Positions 10,940 through 23,318 of a stretch of DNA of 64,000 nt are shown here, piece by piece (the first letter of the stretch is position 1; the number at the start of each line of letters is the position of its first letter). Source of the stretch: Bactrocera neohumeralis (taxonomy: Eukaryota; Arthropoda; Insecta; Diptera; Tephritidae); contig NC_065920.1 of assembly GCF_024586455.1 (NCBI RefSeq), forward strand, positions 12,548,144 to 12,612,143. The letters are read 5' to 3'. A program made the translations under genes and the position numbers. A model generated the notes under the pieces. The model did no database searches, had not been told where the DNA came from, and saw only the letters and a program-made list of their open reading frames with translations.

Positions 10940-12335
10940 TTGGCGTAAACACTCTGTATGTTTGGGAGCTAAAAATTTAAGTAATTGTCAGAATTAAGAA
11001 AAATTACAATTATATTCTATTTTTTTGTAATTTGGTGATTGAGTTCATGATTGCATGAATCTGAAAGCAATTTCACTCTTTATTAGTACTTGGTCACTAA
11101 AACGGAATGCAGCGATATTGTGGCAGCTTATTTATAAACCTAAGAAAAATGCGATTCACACCTTAAAAATTTAATATAAACCATCGTAAAATGTATGGAG
11201 ATATACATTTTAGTTAAAATTGCTAAATAATACCAGCAGAAGTAGAAAAATTAAAATTATTTGAAATAAAGTAACTTGAAGGTTGCCATAAAATGCGTAA
11301 TTAAAGAAAAACATTTTATTTGCACTTTACAACTAACTATAAAGTTAAGGCGTTTTGTCATGCACATGCCTGAGTACTTACACACATACATATATACACA
11401 TGCACGTGCTTGCAACGTCGTGTACATGCCGACCCCAATGACGTATGAATTTATGATTTATAAATTCGCAACAGATCCGCAGAGATTGCAACTAACCCCA
11501 TTAACGATTTCCATGCTTTGATGTAGGAACCTCAAAAGCAGCAAAAACGAAATATTTATTTACTTACAACGGCGCGCACATGGCATTGTAACCCAGTGTG
11601 CTTATGTATGTGTGTGTGTATGGGCATAAAATCAACGCTGAAGATTACGCAATTTCCAACGGGCATTGTAACAGTGTTTGCAGTCAATGCGAAACCGGCA
11701 GTGAAACAAAACATTGCCGACTCGTAAACGCTGCGGTTTAGTCAACCGATAACCGATGGAGGTCTCGCCAAAAGTGCGCGCGCAGCTCGTGAATGTAATT
11801 GAATGTAAAAATGCACACACAAACATACTTACAAATAAAATGTACAAGTTTACAACTTACATAATCAGCGAGCGAGTATTGCATTTTACTACACACAGAT
11901 ATGCACACAAATGCAGTTTGCACATTCGCAAGCGATTCTGCAATGCGTCGGTCACTTGGCCAATTCCGCTGTCAACCGGTTTGTTGTCTTTTCCGTTGTC
12001 CGGTAATGCCGAATTAAAAGCAAAAATCGCATATAAAACAACGAGAAATAATAAAAATCGAAATTCTTTGTATTATGTAATTTTTGGACTCTGCAGGTTT
12101 TCAGTGGTCTGGGCGTGTGGCAATGCAACATCAGCAAAACAAAAATCAAGTAACTACTAATTGCTGGTTATGGCTTGTTGCACAAACAAATTGTTTGGTA
12201 TGTAATTAAAGTTTGTCTGCTGTGCTTCAAATTTTATCGGCAAGAACTTGCATAAGCAGGAAGTTTTTTGGTAATTTTTCGGTGCAGCTGAACTTCTTAT
12301 TTCGATGTGTGCATTAGAGCGGATTGATTTTCAGC
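10940..12335. other. Intergenic, no gene supported
   Basis: Chance ORFs only, including a 134-codon frame at 11756-12160 that overlaps antisense ORFs of similar size and lacks recognisable motifs. The 11540-12120 part is richer in GC and may be regulatory, but nothing specific is visible. Confidence 0.3.
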
Positions 12336-12339
12336 GAGC

Positions 12340-12690
12340 CAAAAAATTGAAAAATCGCGTATGCGGGCAATGTTCTAGAGATCATTCTGAGCAAACGTTT
12401 CCTAAGATACTATGGTTCAGAAACTGGTTTTGAGCCAACCATTTTTAAGTATAAGTGTTCAGGGATCATTTATTTGTCAGTTTTTGAGATATCCGAAAAA
12501 ATTTAAATATCTGGTATGCGGGAAATGTTCTACTGATCATTCTGAACAACTTTTCCTAAGAGACTATGGTTTTAAAACCGAGTCAGCGATTTTTAAATCG
12601 ATGTTTTTTAGCGGCCATACAAATTTATTCGTCAGCTTTTGAGATATCCGATTGAAATTGAATACGTAGGTGCATTTTGATATTCCATTG
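12340..12690. repeat. Two-copy tandem repeat, about 157 bp unit
   Basis: TATGCGGGCAATGTTCT (about 12360) followed by GATCATTCTGAGCAA recurs as TATGCGGGAAATGTTCT (about 12517) with GATCATTCTGAACAA. Each unit ends in a CAGTTTTTGAGATATCCG-type phrase. It resembles old dispersed fly repeats. Non-coding. Confidence 0.65.
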
Positions 12691-14265
12691 ATCATTTGTC
12701 GGAATCGGTCAGAACGAACAACTATATCACACATCTCCCACACAACCGATTATTCAGAGTTTTTAAATTTCGCCTTAAAAAAATCGACCTGCTCTAATGC
12801 GTAGAGATGCTATTAGAAAAAGTTATTTACAAGGTTGGTAGAAAATTATATATACATATATACTTTATTAATCAAAGAGCATGGTGGAAGGGATACAAAT
12901 TCTTTATTTGTTATGAAAACACGAAAACAAAACTTTTTTAAACTTACATCAACCATATCTAATATCTGATCGTTTTCTAACTGCTTAGCGTTCTAAAAGT
13001 GAAAATTTTTTCAACAGTGACTTGACAGATGCCTCACAAAAATTTCGCAGTCTCCAATTCCTTCAAAAATCACTGTATTTGAATCTGAGCGCCGAGTTGG
13101 CCAGTTTATTCCAATCTTCATTATGCTCCAATCAAAATAAACGCAGTTTCAGTAGCACCAAAGAAAGCGGCGTACTTATTGTGTTCAGCTCTAAGACGTT
13201 CTGATAGTCTGTACTATAATATATATATATGAGATATAGAATATTTGTATAGTTTCGACCTTTGCTGAAAATCCTGAACTTTTCTTTACGATTCGTCAAC
13301 TTGAATATATTGGGCGATGTTCCAGCATCCCAAAATTCTTTTCTCCGAAGCTAGAAACATTGTGGACATACTCAGATTACCAGATTATCTTGCTCTTTTA
13401 CTTGGCTTCTCCGTCTGCTGCGTTCTGAGTTATAATAACCTTTTACTGCCCTCCAGGGAGTCATAAGCCGCTCTTTACCTCTTTTAAATGATTACGTCAA
13501 CTTCATGTCATATCCCTATGCTCTCCGTTTGTTATCCAGGAATATAATTTTGTGCAATAGCAATACAAGTTCCAATATGTATTAGGTTCCCATTTGAATT
13601 TTTTTAAAAAATTATGCTTTAAACTAGGGCTCTTATATTATTCGAATAACTTGAAAATCGATTATTCGAATAGAGGACCTTTCGCTAGATGATATATATG
13701 ATCCGGTGAGTCGATTAGCCGAATATCAAGAGCTCTATTTTATACCTCTCATAACTTCATTTCCAAGCATGGATCGCTTAGAATCATCGCTAGACGAGTG
13801 AGAAACTTTACCAACTCAGCTAACACAGTTCTCGTGTGTGTTGTGGCTAATTCCAGTTAAGGTGGGGTCCCTCGTGGAAAAATTATAGTAGAGATGCCTT
13901 CACGACTTTTTTTGTGACAACTTGATGAATTGTATTAAAGTTTCTTCATTTATACACAACCTGCTTCCACTTGTGTTATCATAACTCAATTTTTGTATCA
14001 AAGCGAGGCGCACAATCGTTGTAAAGTTTTTCTTTATTTAGGGAATTTCTGCAACTAGTTTAATTTTCGGTCCATTGAACTCGGCCGTAGAAACTCCAAA
14101 CGTCTAAACTAGCACTGGCCGTGAAAGTTAGACTCCAACAAACTTTTTTCACACTGCTTAATACTAATTAATTTTAACACATACTTTACTATTTCAGAAT
14201 TATATTATTTCATTATTAATATTATTTCAGAAACTTCATAAAATTTCAGATTTTTAACCTAAAAG
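12691..14265. other. Intergenic between convergent genes, no gene seen
   Basis: No supported ORF and no clear repeat relatives. It separates the 3' side of the plus-strand transcript from the 3' end of the reductase gene. Confidence 0.3.
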
Positions 14266-14271
14266 TTTATT
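14266..14271 (-). promoter_or_regulatory. Candidate polyadenylation signal of the reductase gene
   Basis: AATAAA on the minus strand, about 175 nt past the reductase stop codon (14445). It is the nearest canonical hexamer I found. Confidence 0.4.
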
Positions 14272-14444
14272 ATTAACCTCAAAAAACCAAAAATTGTTAA
14301 ATCAATATTTCAGGTTATCTGTACATAGATGAAGGATGAATGCTTAGCGCAATATGTGGATGTATGTATATACAATACGTGAGTAAGTGAATGATAATGA
14401 AAATATCGAAAATTTAATAAATTTATACATCCTGTTTCAGTCTT

Positions 14445-17400
14445 TCAGACCTTTTTTCCATGGGTCGTCAGGTACTCTAGACGCAACTGTCGTGTCATCA
14501 CATGGGCAATACGTATGCGCAGCCACTCTGGGCTCAGTTTCATGAAAAAATACTGAAGCATAATAATTTTCGTCAATTAGAAAGCGCGCATTGAATAGAA
14601 ATGTCATATTTTTAAAAGTATATGTATATGTTTAGATTGTTTTTGTTGTTAAAAATTTTGGGCTCAATAATGTTCAAAAGTTTTTGTAATTAAGTGTGTT
14701 ATGTTTAATATAAGTATGTAATAAAAAAAAGATTCAAAAATCACTCACCTGCAAGCCATGTGTCCAATAGCCCGTCGTTTCCGCCGTTTTGCCCAAAGTA
14801 AAAACGGCTGAGCGTGTAAAGCTCTTCACATCCGGTATTAGAAAGCCACCTTTCATCACGGTATCGGAATATTGATTCATTTTTGTGACCAAAAAGAGCG
14901 GTGTGACACACTGTACTGTTATATTATGTTCGGCTAATTCACGCTCGATCGCCTGAGAGAAACATTTCACATAGCGCTTGGTAGCGGCATACACCGCCAT
15001 ATAAGGTATAGGTTGTAATTCACTGCCAGAGGATATATTGACAATGGCACCACGTTTCTGCTTCTTTAGCTCTGGTATGAGCATACGTGACATTATGGTT
15101 ACAGCGGCGACATTTATATTGATCAGATCCCAAATGGTATTTTCAGGTATGTGGGAGAGTTCGTCCGGGTAGTCGTACATTTTGCCAACATTGTTAACTG
15201 TAAGGTAGATGTGGAGAGGTTTCAGTAATATAAAACTTTTGTATATAAATAGTATTTCTATAAGGAAGTAACTGTTTATTTTGTGGGGTAGATTTTGGTA
15301 TAGTAAAAATATTTGTAGCACTTACCCAATATGCCTACTGGTATGCCACTCAGCTCCCGTTCAATGTGTGTATACACCTCACGCCCTTTGGAGAAGTCTG
15401 CTACGATCCATTTTGTCTTCACTTTGTACTCATTTTCTGTAAAAAATATTAGTCAAAGTTTAAGTTCCTCGATTTGCTTATGAATCACTGGCATTGTGCC
15501 TTTGAGTACGAGTATTCGTCATTAGCACAATCTATTTAAAATTTTTTTCTAATATTTAAATATTCTATTATATTGTCAATTATTTTACTATTCATTTCAT
15601 TGCTTACCGATCTCCTCTGCCACCGCTATGAGCTTCTCCTTGGTACGCGAGATGAGCACCACATTTATGCCTTGTTTGGCCAATTCTTTAGCATATTCCC
15701 GTCCAATGCCATCCGTTGAACCGGTGATTACTACAAAGTTGAAAAAATAGTGTGTGTTGCAAGTAAATTGACCACAAAGAAAAATGGTAGTTAAAGCATA
15801 TGATTGTCATTAACAGCTAAATGCTAATTGTACTCCTTTTTTGGGTTGGGTAATGGTGCCAGCAGTACATTACAAACGATATCTATTCAAGTAATGTTCG
15901 TAATTGCTAGTCTACGTGCTCAGTACTGTGATAATATGCATTTTTATTTTCATAACTCTTTAATTTGATTTTTAGGTTTGTGGTTTTAAAGTTAGCGCTT
16001 AGAATTTGAACAATTTAGATATAAACATTTGAGAAAGACTTGGCTGCTTAAGATCTTGGAATTTATAAAATATCGTTTTTGTTGCTGGGGTTTTTTTCCG
16101 TGACACAGCTAGTCTCAGCTACATCGGCCGCCCACCAGTACCGAATTATGCGGCGTACCTATTGAATATTGGAAGAGCCTCTTTTAAACCTCTTGTAATA
16201 TTGATACTTTTTTTTCAAGACTGGTCCATTTGAACTGAGATATGAAATGATCCAGTCTGACGACGATTTTTAACATGGAAAAGTATTCAAAAAACTATTA
16301 AGATACGTTTTTTAGTTTCCAATGAAATAAACGTTAAGAAATTCATAAAAACATTTTTAGCATAAACTATTTTGTCAATAATATAAGTATTTTGGGATTT
16401 CCCATTTAATTAAAAAAATATAGGAAAATGTTAGAATCTAATATTAGCGCTCTCAACATCTCTTATAAGTCTATTCCACATAACGGGTTTTTCAATAGGG
16501 AGGCTACAAAAGCAGATCCATAGGGACAGCACACAGCAGCCATATTTTTTCTCACTCTTTTGATATTTCTTTTCAGAAAGGTTCGTCATTTCAACATGAA
16601 ACAACGAGTCTAAACCATTAAAATTTACTACCGAAATTCGCAGTCAGTGGCCTAAACTTTAAGAGCGCTAGCAGATCAACAATTGAGCGTCTAGTGAAAA
16701 TTGGTTGAATCCACGGGGCGCAGTACAAAATGTTCCTGTGCCAGTGAGAAAAAGAAGTGACTTTAGTGTCGAGAATATTGCTGCCGCTAGCGCATTAATT
16801 GTGGAAGACCCAAATCAGTCTCTCAGACGTCGTTCCCAAATGTTGGGCATCTCTGTGACGTCCTTGTGACGAATTTTGCGAAAAGATTTGGCCTCCATCC
16901 TTACAAAATCAAACTGGCGCAAGAACTGAAGACGCTTCACCAACAGAATCGTATATTCGTGAATTGGGCTAAGCAACAATTTTAATCGAAAAATCAACCT
17001 CAGCGGTGAGGCTCGTTTCTGGCTGAATGGCTTCGTCAATAAGCAAAATATGAGTTATTGGTCGTGCAGCAATCCACACGCACTCCATGAGTCACCATTG
17101 CATACAAAAAAAATTACGGTTTGGTGCGATTTATGGGCCGGCGACGTCATTGGACCGTACTACTTCCGTGGTGATCAAGACGGGCACGTTACTGTGAATG
17201 ATAACAGAATATTTTGGACCCGAATTGGATGATATGGACTTGGACAATATGTGGTTCCAACAGGACGGCGCCACAAGCCACACAGTCAATGTCACAATCG
17301 ATTTATTGAAAACCAAGTTTAGTGAACGTGTTATCTCAAGAAATAGTCGAGTCAATTGATCGCCTCAGTCGTGCGATTTGATGCCGTTAGACTTATTCCC

Positions 17401-20400
17401 GGTGGGTTATGTCAAGTATATGGTCTATGACAACAAGCCAGCGACGACTGATGAATTTCGTACGAATATCGAACGTGAAATTGCAGCTGTAACGGCCGAT
17501 TTATGCTTGAAAACCGAAAATTGGGTTCAGCGTCTGGATTTCTGCAAGCGTGCCCGTGCTGGCCACGCAAAATCAATCGAGTTCCATATATAATGGCATC
17601 AAATGTACTTCCCCAGGAACAAAAAATTTCATTGATATTCCAAACAGTTTTTGTTGTAGCCCTCTTATTGAAATACCCGTTATTTCAGTTAATTTTTTTA
17701 AGCGTTAAGAAACGTCGAATCGTCAGAACTCATATTTATAAATCTGATTTTGGTATAAGTAAAGGTAATAAAGTTAAAAAGGGGAAGGGAAAGTGTTTAT
17801 ATGTATAATTAAGATTTCTAATCAAACTTTTAATGAAAAGGTATGTCATTAGAACATTATTTTTCTAATGATATAGCATGACAGATGCTTGAGGCTTGCG
17901 AAAATCAGAAACTAGAGATTAGAGACTATTAGATAGATAGATTTATTTCAGAGCTTTGGCATGCCAATGATTGGTAGTTCTGTATTTTTCGGGCTATAAT
18001 GTTATTAAGCTAGTACTCGTAGAGAAATAAGAAGTGTCAGAGTTTGTGCGAGATTATTTGATATTATTATATTCTTGATTTTGTCCTCTAATGACATAAA
18101 TGACATTGACCTACAGTTTGATATAACTTATTCATCATAATTACCACCAGTTAACCTCAAACTAACTACTAAACTTGAAAATCGCCAAAATCTAACTGCA
18201 CTGAGTATATTACATTAAAGCAAAAATATTTCGCAAGGTCGTCAAGCGAATCAAAAATATATAAACATACCGTTTGCATAATAAAAAATAAAAACAAGCT
18301 GCCGTTAGGCTTGTTACTACGAAATACAGAAATGGCAATAAACCTTAAACATGTGATACTCACGCGACTCAAGTTAATTCATAAAACAATAACAAAAGCT
18401 TAACGCTTCGATGTGAAAACAATAATAAGACTTGAGCAAAAAGAAAACGTCTAGATATTTTAATAACCGCCCAAGCTGACGGACCAGCTGACAATCACAA
18501 CGCGCCGGCTAGACAATCTAAGTCAAGCCGGTTCCGTGTGCCGCTGTTTATGAGTAATATGACGCTGCTGGCAGGTGAATGACTGCAAATACAGCAACAA
18601 CAAGTGAAGTATGCAATAACAGATAAAACAAAAAATACGAAATAAATAGAATTCCATAGCGCTTTTAAAGCTAAGCGCTAATGTAGACACGATCGACCAC
18701 GCAATAAGACTATAATTATAGTTTACTATACTTAAAAGTATGTTTAAGTGCAATTTATATGTAGCTAAGTAATAGAAGCCCAGTAGGAATTGTACAAAAT
18801 TTTTTTCTTTCGATATGAAAATATATTAATTATATAAGACAAAAATTATAAATTTATAACAAAAATTCCAATAATTTCTTCTAAAATATTAAATATTATC
18901 AAATTTTGAAAATTTCATTATCTCATAAATTTTTCCTATAGGGTTACTATAGTGAAGAAACCGAAAAGCGAAAGTGTTAACGTATGTTTGCGTGAGTTAA
19001 TGTTGTTGCCATTTAATTTGTTGTACAACGGTGCATTCAGGTAATGTGTTTGGCAATTCATTCATAAATTCTGCTGTTAAATCAGAAGAATTTACAATTG
19101 CAAGTCGTTTTCGATATAAGTTTATGGCCTCATGGTTTTTACGCTTCTTTTGCTTTTTGTAATCTTCCCTTATGACTTAAATACATATTTAATTGGGTCA
19201 CTAATTCAGTCATTCATGGCGAACGCTTTACGTTTTTGTAACTTTATTGCATCTCTTTTTTCACTGACTTCTTGTATTTTGGTTTTGTTATTGTTTATCA
19301 CTGTTGATGCACGTGCACTTAAGTATGTATGTATGTATGTTACCAAATATAATATAATAGCGAGCACCCAGAAAACCGTTTAAAGACTTGCTGCTTACTT
19401 GTGAGACTCGTTACGTAAACTTACGACTCGTTTTCAAGGGCGTTCATCTATTAACTAGCAGTTTTTGCGGCTTTTGGCTCTAAAGGGCAACCGGTTCCAG
19501 GTGGGGAATTATAATTTGTTTGCAAAATATTCAAAAGTTATTATAGAGATTGATTTATCGACGAATATCAAAAATTTCAAACAAAAATATTCAAAAGTTA
19601 TTGATAGAGAGGGATTTATCTATAAATATCGAAACCTTCAGACAAAAGTATTCAAAAGATATCGATAGAAAGGAATTTATCGGTAATTATCAACAATTTG
19701 AGTCAAATATTTACAAAAGTTATGGAAAAAGAAAGAGATAAAATTATCTGTATATATCGATAATTTTAGCTATAAAATAGTCAAATAATGATTGAGAAAC
19801 TATTTTTAAATACATAAATATTGAATATTTACAATTATAGATAGAATTATCGATAAATCTATAGATATAGTATTATAGATAAATCGGTATCGATAAATAG
19901 CGATAACTCTAGTTATAAAATAGTCAAGTAATGATTGAGGGAAAATATTTAAAATTTACAATTATAGAAATAATTATCGATAAATCGATATATATAAAAT
20001 TCGATAAATAAATATCAATACATTTTGTTATAAAATAGTCGAAAAAATTGAAAAAACTGTTTTTATATATACAATTATTTAAATTTACAAGTAGTCAACA
20101 AAATAATTTTATATATGCAGAGAAAGTGACATGACAGGGTTATAATTTTAAGTATAACCAGAATAGGGTATGTTAAATTTGCCTCGAAGTTTTTCCTAAA
20201 GGAAGCGTCAGAAACTTTATAAAATATGTACATACAATAAATGATCAGCGTGACAAGCTGAGTCCCTCTGTCTTTACGCCTGTATATACGCGAACTAATC
20301 TCTCAGTTTTTGAGGTATCGATCTGAAATTTTGCACACATCGTTTTCTTCACAAAAAGCTGCATATTTGTCTGAATCGCTAATATTGGACCAGAATAATG

Positions 20401-21130
20401 TATACATAGGTGTCATACTAGCTGCCCGCTCAAAATCAAGTTCTTGTATGGAGAACTTTTTTATTTAACAAGATACCTATACGAAATTTGGCATAGGTTA
20501 GATCGGATCACTAGCACTAGCGTATAGCTTTCATACAAACTAACCGTTCAAAGTTTTTGTAAGGAATATTTTGTATTTATAAAGTGTATTATAGTTTTGG
20601 TAGCAACCGAAGTTAAATTTGTCTTGTTTTTTACTTAAATTATCTATAATGGACCAAAATAGTGTTGTTGTCGTAAAATTTTGAAATTTTATGCACCAAA
20701 GGTCTCATGAAAATTACATTACAACATTTACCATTGATTGGTATATTCAACTATTTTTATGTGATCAATGGTAAAAAGTGTTGTTTAAATGGCACTTTGC
20801 ACTAACGAATTCATGTAAGTCTAAAAATCATACATAAACTAAATACGAAATATATATGTATATAATAAACATTCAGCAAAAAAACACAATATTTCAGCAC
20901 AATCACTAACCTGCCCACTTGCCAAACTTTTCTACCAACGTCTGCGGCAGTTGAGGCTGGAAATATGGCTCCAGAATCGCCTTGATGATTAACACCACCG
21001 ATTTGAAGTTATCGAAGAAGAATACGGCGATGGCCAGGAGGCCGACCAAATAGACACCGAACGACAGCAGTTGCCAAACGAACGCCATTCTCAGCAATGT
21101 GTAAATGCTCACTTCATCGAGGGGAATCAT
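14445..21130 (-). CDS. Short-chain dehydrogenase/reductase, 17-beta-HSD12/3 (3-ketoacyl-CoA reductase) type
   Basis: Five exons on the minus strand: 21130-20911, 15730-15608, 15436-15326, 15197-14749 and 14552-14445. All junctions are GT-AG and phases fit, giving 336 residues. The start has CTCAACATG context. Residues about 16-39 form a hydrophobic membrane anchor, as in ER-bound members. The NADP(H)-binding motif is TGSTDGIG (76-83); the structural NNVG is at 153-156; the catalytic set is Asn180, Ser208, Tyr221 and Lys225 (YAATK). All are present, unlike HSDL1-type proteins that have lost the Tyr. The family reduces 3-oxoacyl-CoA in very-long-chain fatty acid elongation or 17-keto steroids. 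By layout it resembles the Drosophila CG13284/CG31809 cluster, but orthology is not proven. Intron 1 is 5.2 kb and carries a mariner. Tandem relatives, if any, are not visible here. Confidence 0.9.
15731..16479 (-). other. Reductase intron 1, proximal part
   Basis: No exon or repeat recognised between the exon 2 acceptor and the mariner inserted from 16480. Confidence 0.4.
16480..17683 (+). mobile_element. Mariner-like element of DD41D type, TIR-bounded, inactive
   Basis: The ends form inverted repeats: ATAACGGGTTTTTCAATAG at 16480 and, read from the right end, ATAACGGGTATTTCAATAAG at 17683. TA sits at each edge. The plus strand carries a broken transposase: a helix-turn-helix part (QSLRRRSQMLGIS, 16816-16854), FWLNGFVNKQN (about 17019), DMWFQQDGATSHT-like catalytic D (17228-17270), MPLD with the third D (17381), then the C-terminal half to 17592. 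Between the last two catalytic Asp there are 41 codons, one of them a stop (TGA at 17357). This matches the rosa/DD41D group known from tephritids. Stops and frameshifts make it inactive. It sits in intron 1 of the reductase, in the opposite orientation. Confidence 0.85.
17684..19515 (-). other. Reductase intron 1, middle part
   Basis: No exon or known repeat seen. The GC-richer 18.4-18.6 kb patch could be regulatory, with no specific motif supported. Confidence 0.35.
19520..20050. repeat. Tandem repeats, about 60 bp then about 120 bp period
   Basis: From 19523 a unit of 60-61 bp containing AAATATTCAAAAGTTATT and a TTTATC motif repeats about four times. From about 19750 a longer unit (TATAAAATAGTCAA.TAATGATTGAG, ATTATCGATAAATC) repeats two to three times. 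The 60-bp unit keeps frame, so ORFs at 19465-19741 are repetitive by-products. Many ATCGAT/TTATCGATAA motifs are present. Confidence 0.75.
20205..20650 (+). repeat. Dispersed fly repeat with CATACAAACTGA phrases
   Basis: Contains GACAAGCTGAGT, TTTGAGGTATCGATCTGAAATTTTG, CTTGTATGGAGAAC and TCATACAAACTAACCGTTC. The same ordered phrases occur at 39985-40330, 45185-45880, 52810-53040, 58205-58860 and 61545-61760. Non-coding, multicopy, old. Confidence 0.7.
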
Positions 21131-21205
21131 GTTGAGTATTTTTTGGATTTTTAATTTAGTTTCTTTTGTTTATGCTTTTATTTTAGAAAAATGTGCTCAA
21201 TGATT

Positions 21206-21265
21206 TTGATAACAAACGAATGTGGAGCAAAGAATAGTTAGTGATAAGCGAAAGCCAGATAAGAA
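21206..21265 (-). promoter_or_regulatory. Cluster of three GATA-type motifs upstream of the reductase start
   Basis: TTGATAAC (21206), TGATAAG (21242) and AGATAAG (21257) lie 76-133 bp upstream of the ATG at 21130. GATA factors drive gut and fat-body genes in flies, which would suit a lipid or steroid enzyme. Motif presence is seen; function is inferred. Confidence 0.35.
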
Positions 21266-22325
21266 AATTCACTAAACACTCATAAATGTCTGTAAGAACG
21301 CAACAATGTTTATAAAATACAACAACTACTTCACGCTAAAAATAAATTCCAACACTTTGCACTCTCTCGGAATTCACTCAATCAATCGGAAGACTTTCTC
21401 ACTTGCACTGCGCTGTGGACTCACGCCTCCTTTATTATTTATTTTTGTTGTTGTTGCGCTCAAATTCAATCAACTTAGCATTGTTTTGCTTATTTTATTT
21501 CGTTTTGTAGCCAAAAAGTCAAAATTATTTGCAATTCCAATTTCAATAAAATTCGAAAACTTTTCTGCTATTTTGTTTTTTACTTTTTTTTCTAATGCGC
21601 ATTCATTTACATTCTCAAAATTTCCGAATTAAAGTGTAAAGTACACGCTCACTAAATTTAATTGAAGCTTTTATTGAAGCACTAAGCGTGGACGCGCTTG
21701 ATTTTTGGGCATCATGAGCTGTATGAACTGCACGTTTGGCCGTCGAGTAGGCGACTGATCGGCAAGCGTCAAGCTGCAGTCGAAAAAATCTTCAACTTGT
21801 TGCGCTAAAGTGACTAGCTACAATCGCAGCTTTGCGGACTGGTAGTGGAGGCTCTGCAGCCAAAGCGGCGCTCACCAACTAACCAAGCAGAGCCATTGAT
21901 GGCGGCGGACTGCTGCTCAGCTTGGCTTGCTTTGCTTTGGTTCAAGCTCAGCTGGGAATGCAGCAGATGCTGCGCAGCTGCATGCAACATCTTGTGTTGT
22001 ACCCACTGTGGTTGTTTCTGCTATCGCCTTGCTTACATACATACAATATATAGTAGGTCTGCATATGTGGGCTGAAGTTAAGGCAATAGTTTGTTTCGTT
22101 TTTTGTCTTTCCATTTTTGCTTGTAAATTGAGCTTGAATGAGCTCAGTGATGTAGTGTTGTTGTTTAACTATTGTGTTTAAGCACAATTTTTTGATTCGT
22201 TTCTTTTATTACAAGGTTTTATACATATCTTTATATGAAAATAACGGTTATAATGGAAAATATCAATAACTATTCGATTTGGATGCGAATGGGCTTGGGA
22301 AATGTTTTACTTTTGATATTTGATA
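21266..22325. other. Promoter side of the reductase gene; no further gene seen
   Basis: Includes a GC-rich, CTG/GCAGC-rich stretch at 21840-22030 with overlapping chance ORFs on both strands. The transcription start of the reductase probably lies in 21.2-21.5 kb, but I cannot place it. Confidence 0.35.
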
Positions 22326-22329
22326 AAAT

Positions 22330-22990
22330 AAATAGTAAGTAAGATTTTCAGACTTTTCGTATAGTTCCAAGCATTGAGGCGTTACAGAAGGCATTCTCCG
22401 GAATAGCCTTGAGAGCCGAGGTGCATGCTGTTTGGATCCTCTTTCATCGGCCTTTTCAGGCAAGGAAACAAAAAAGTCCGTGAGACACCTCTCGGCTGTA
22501 GGTGTGGCGCTGGCATGGTGCAACTTCCAATTGGCTGCGATGTCTCGTCGGACACGATTGACCCTTCGTTTGAGTCTCTTGAGGACTTCCACGTTAAACT
22601 TGGCGTTGACCGTTTGTCCCGGAAGAACAAATTCATGGTGGACGATGCCTTTGATGTCAAAAAAGATAACTAGCATCGTTTTCAGTTTGGATTTGCTCAT
22701 TCATCAGCGACTTCTTCCCGGCCCTCCAAAAAGGCCTGGAGCCACCGAAACACATCACTTCTTGCTAAAGCAACATCTGAGTAAGCCTGCTTGATCATAT
22801 CAAACGTCTCTATCGCAGATTTACCGAGTTTCACACAGAATTTAATCGCGTACCTCTGCATTTTCGCCTTGCACCACTCACAGAAACACGTCGCGCGAAA
22901 ATATTTATCCTGACTCTCCAGGTGCTCGGAGACAACTGACCAACCGCTTGTTCGTTAGCTAAGAACGCGCTCTACCGAATCCAGTCGGTG
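22330..22990 (-). mobile_element. Mariner (DD34D type) transposase with central deletion
   Basis: On the minus strand the N-terminal helix-turn-helix part reads MQRYAIKFCVKLGKSAIETF, then R.DVFRWLQAF.EGREEVADE and a stop (22860-22715). It passes straight to the mid-domain K.KTMLVIFFDIKGIVHHEF (about 22685), GQTVNAKF, then WKLHH where the catalytic HHDNAPSH box should follow but is mutated. The tail is degraded. About 70 codons between HTH and mid-domain are missing. Confidence 0.8.
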
Positions 22991-23318
22991 CGCGCACGTT
23001 CCGAAGTACAGTCGCATCGGAAGAAAATCAGTTCGTATATGTTCTAAAGTAATCACTATATTTTAAGTATGCTATTGGTTCAAGTATTTCCCTAAAATAC
23101 ATAATATTGGTAATCTGTTGACGAAAAGTCTGCATATGTTCGAAAGTAGCAGACGCACAAATTAGCCAGAGTGAGAAATATACCTACAACTATATTATGA
23201 ATTTAATCATTTGTAATTAAACTGTCTTGGGTTCGTTTAAACTTGGAGAGTTGCGAATCGAACAACAATTGTCAAAAAATAAATATCTTGCACAATCTTA
23301 CAAGGAATAGAATAATAT
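22991..23318. other. No feature recognised
   Basis: Short unique AT-rich spacer. Confidence 0.3.

Noticed and set aside
19465..19741. Two overlapping Lys/Ile-rich ORFs
   Set aside because: Direct translation of the 60-bp tandem repeat.
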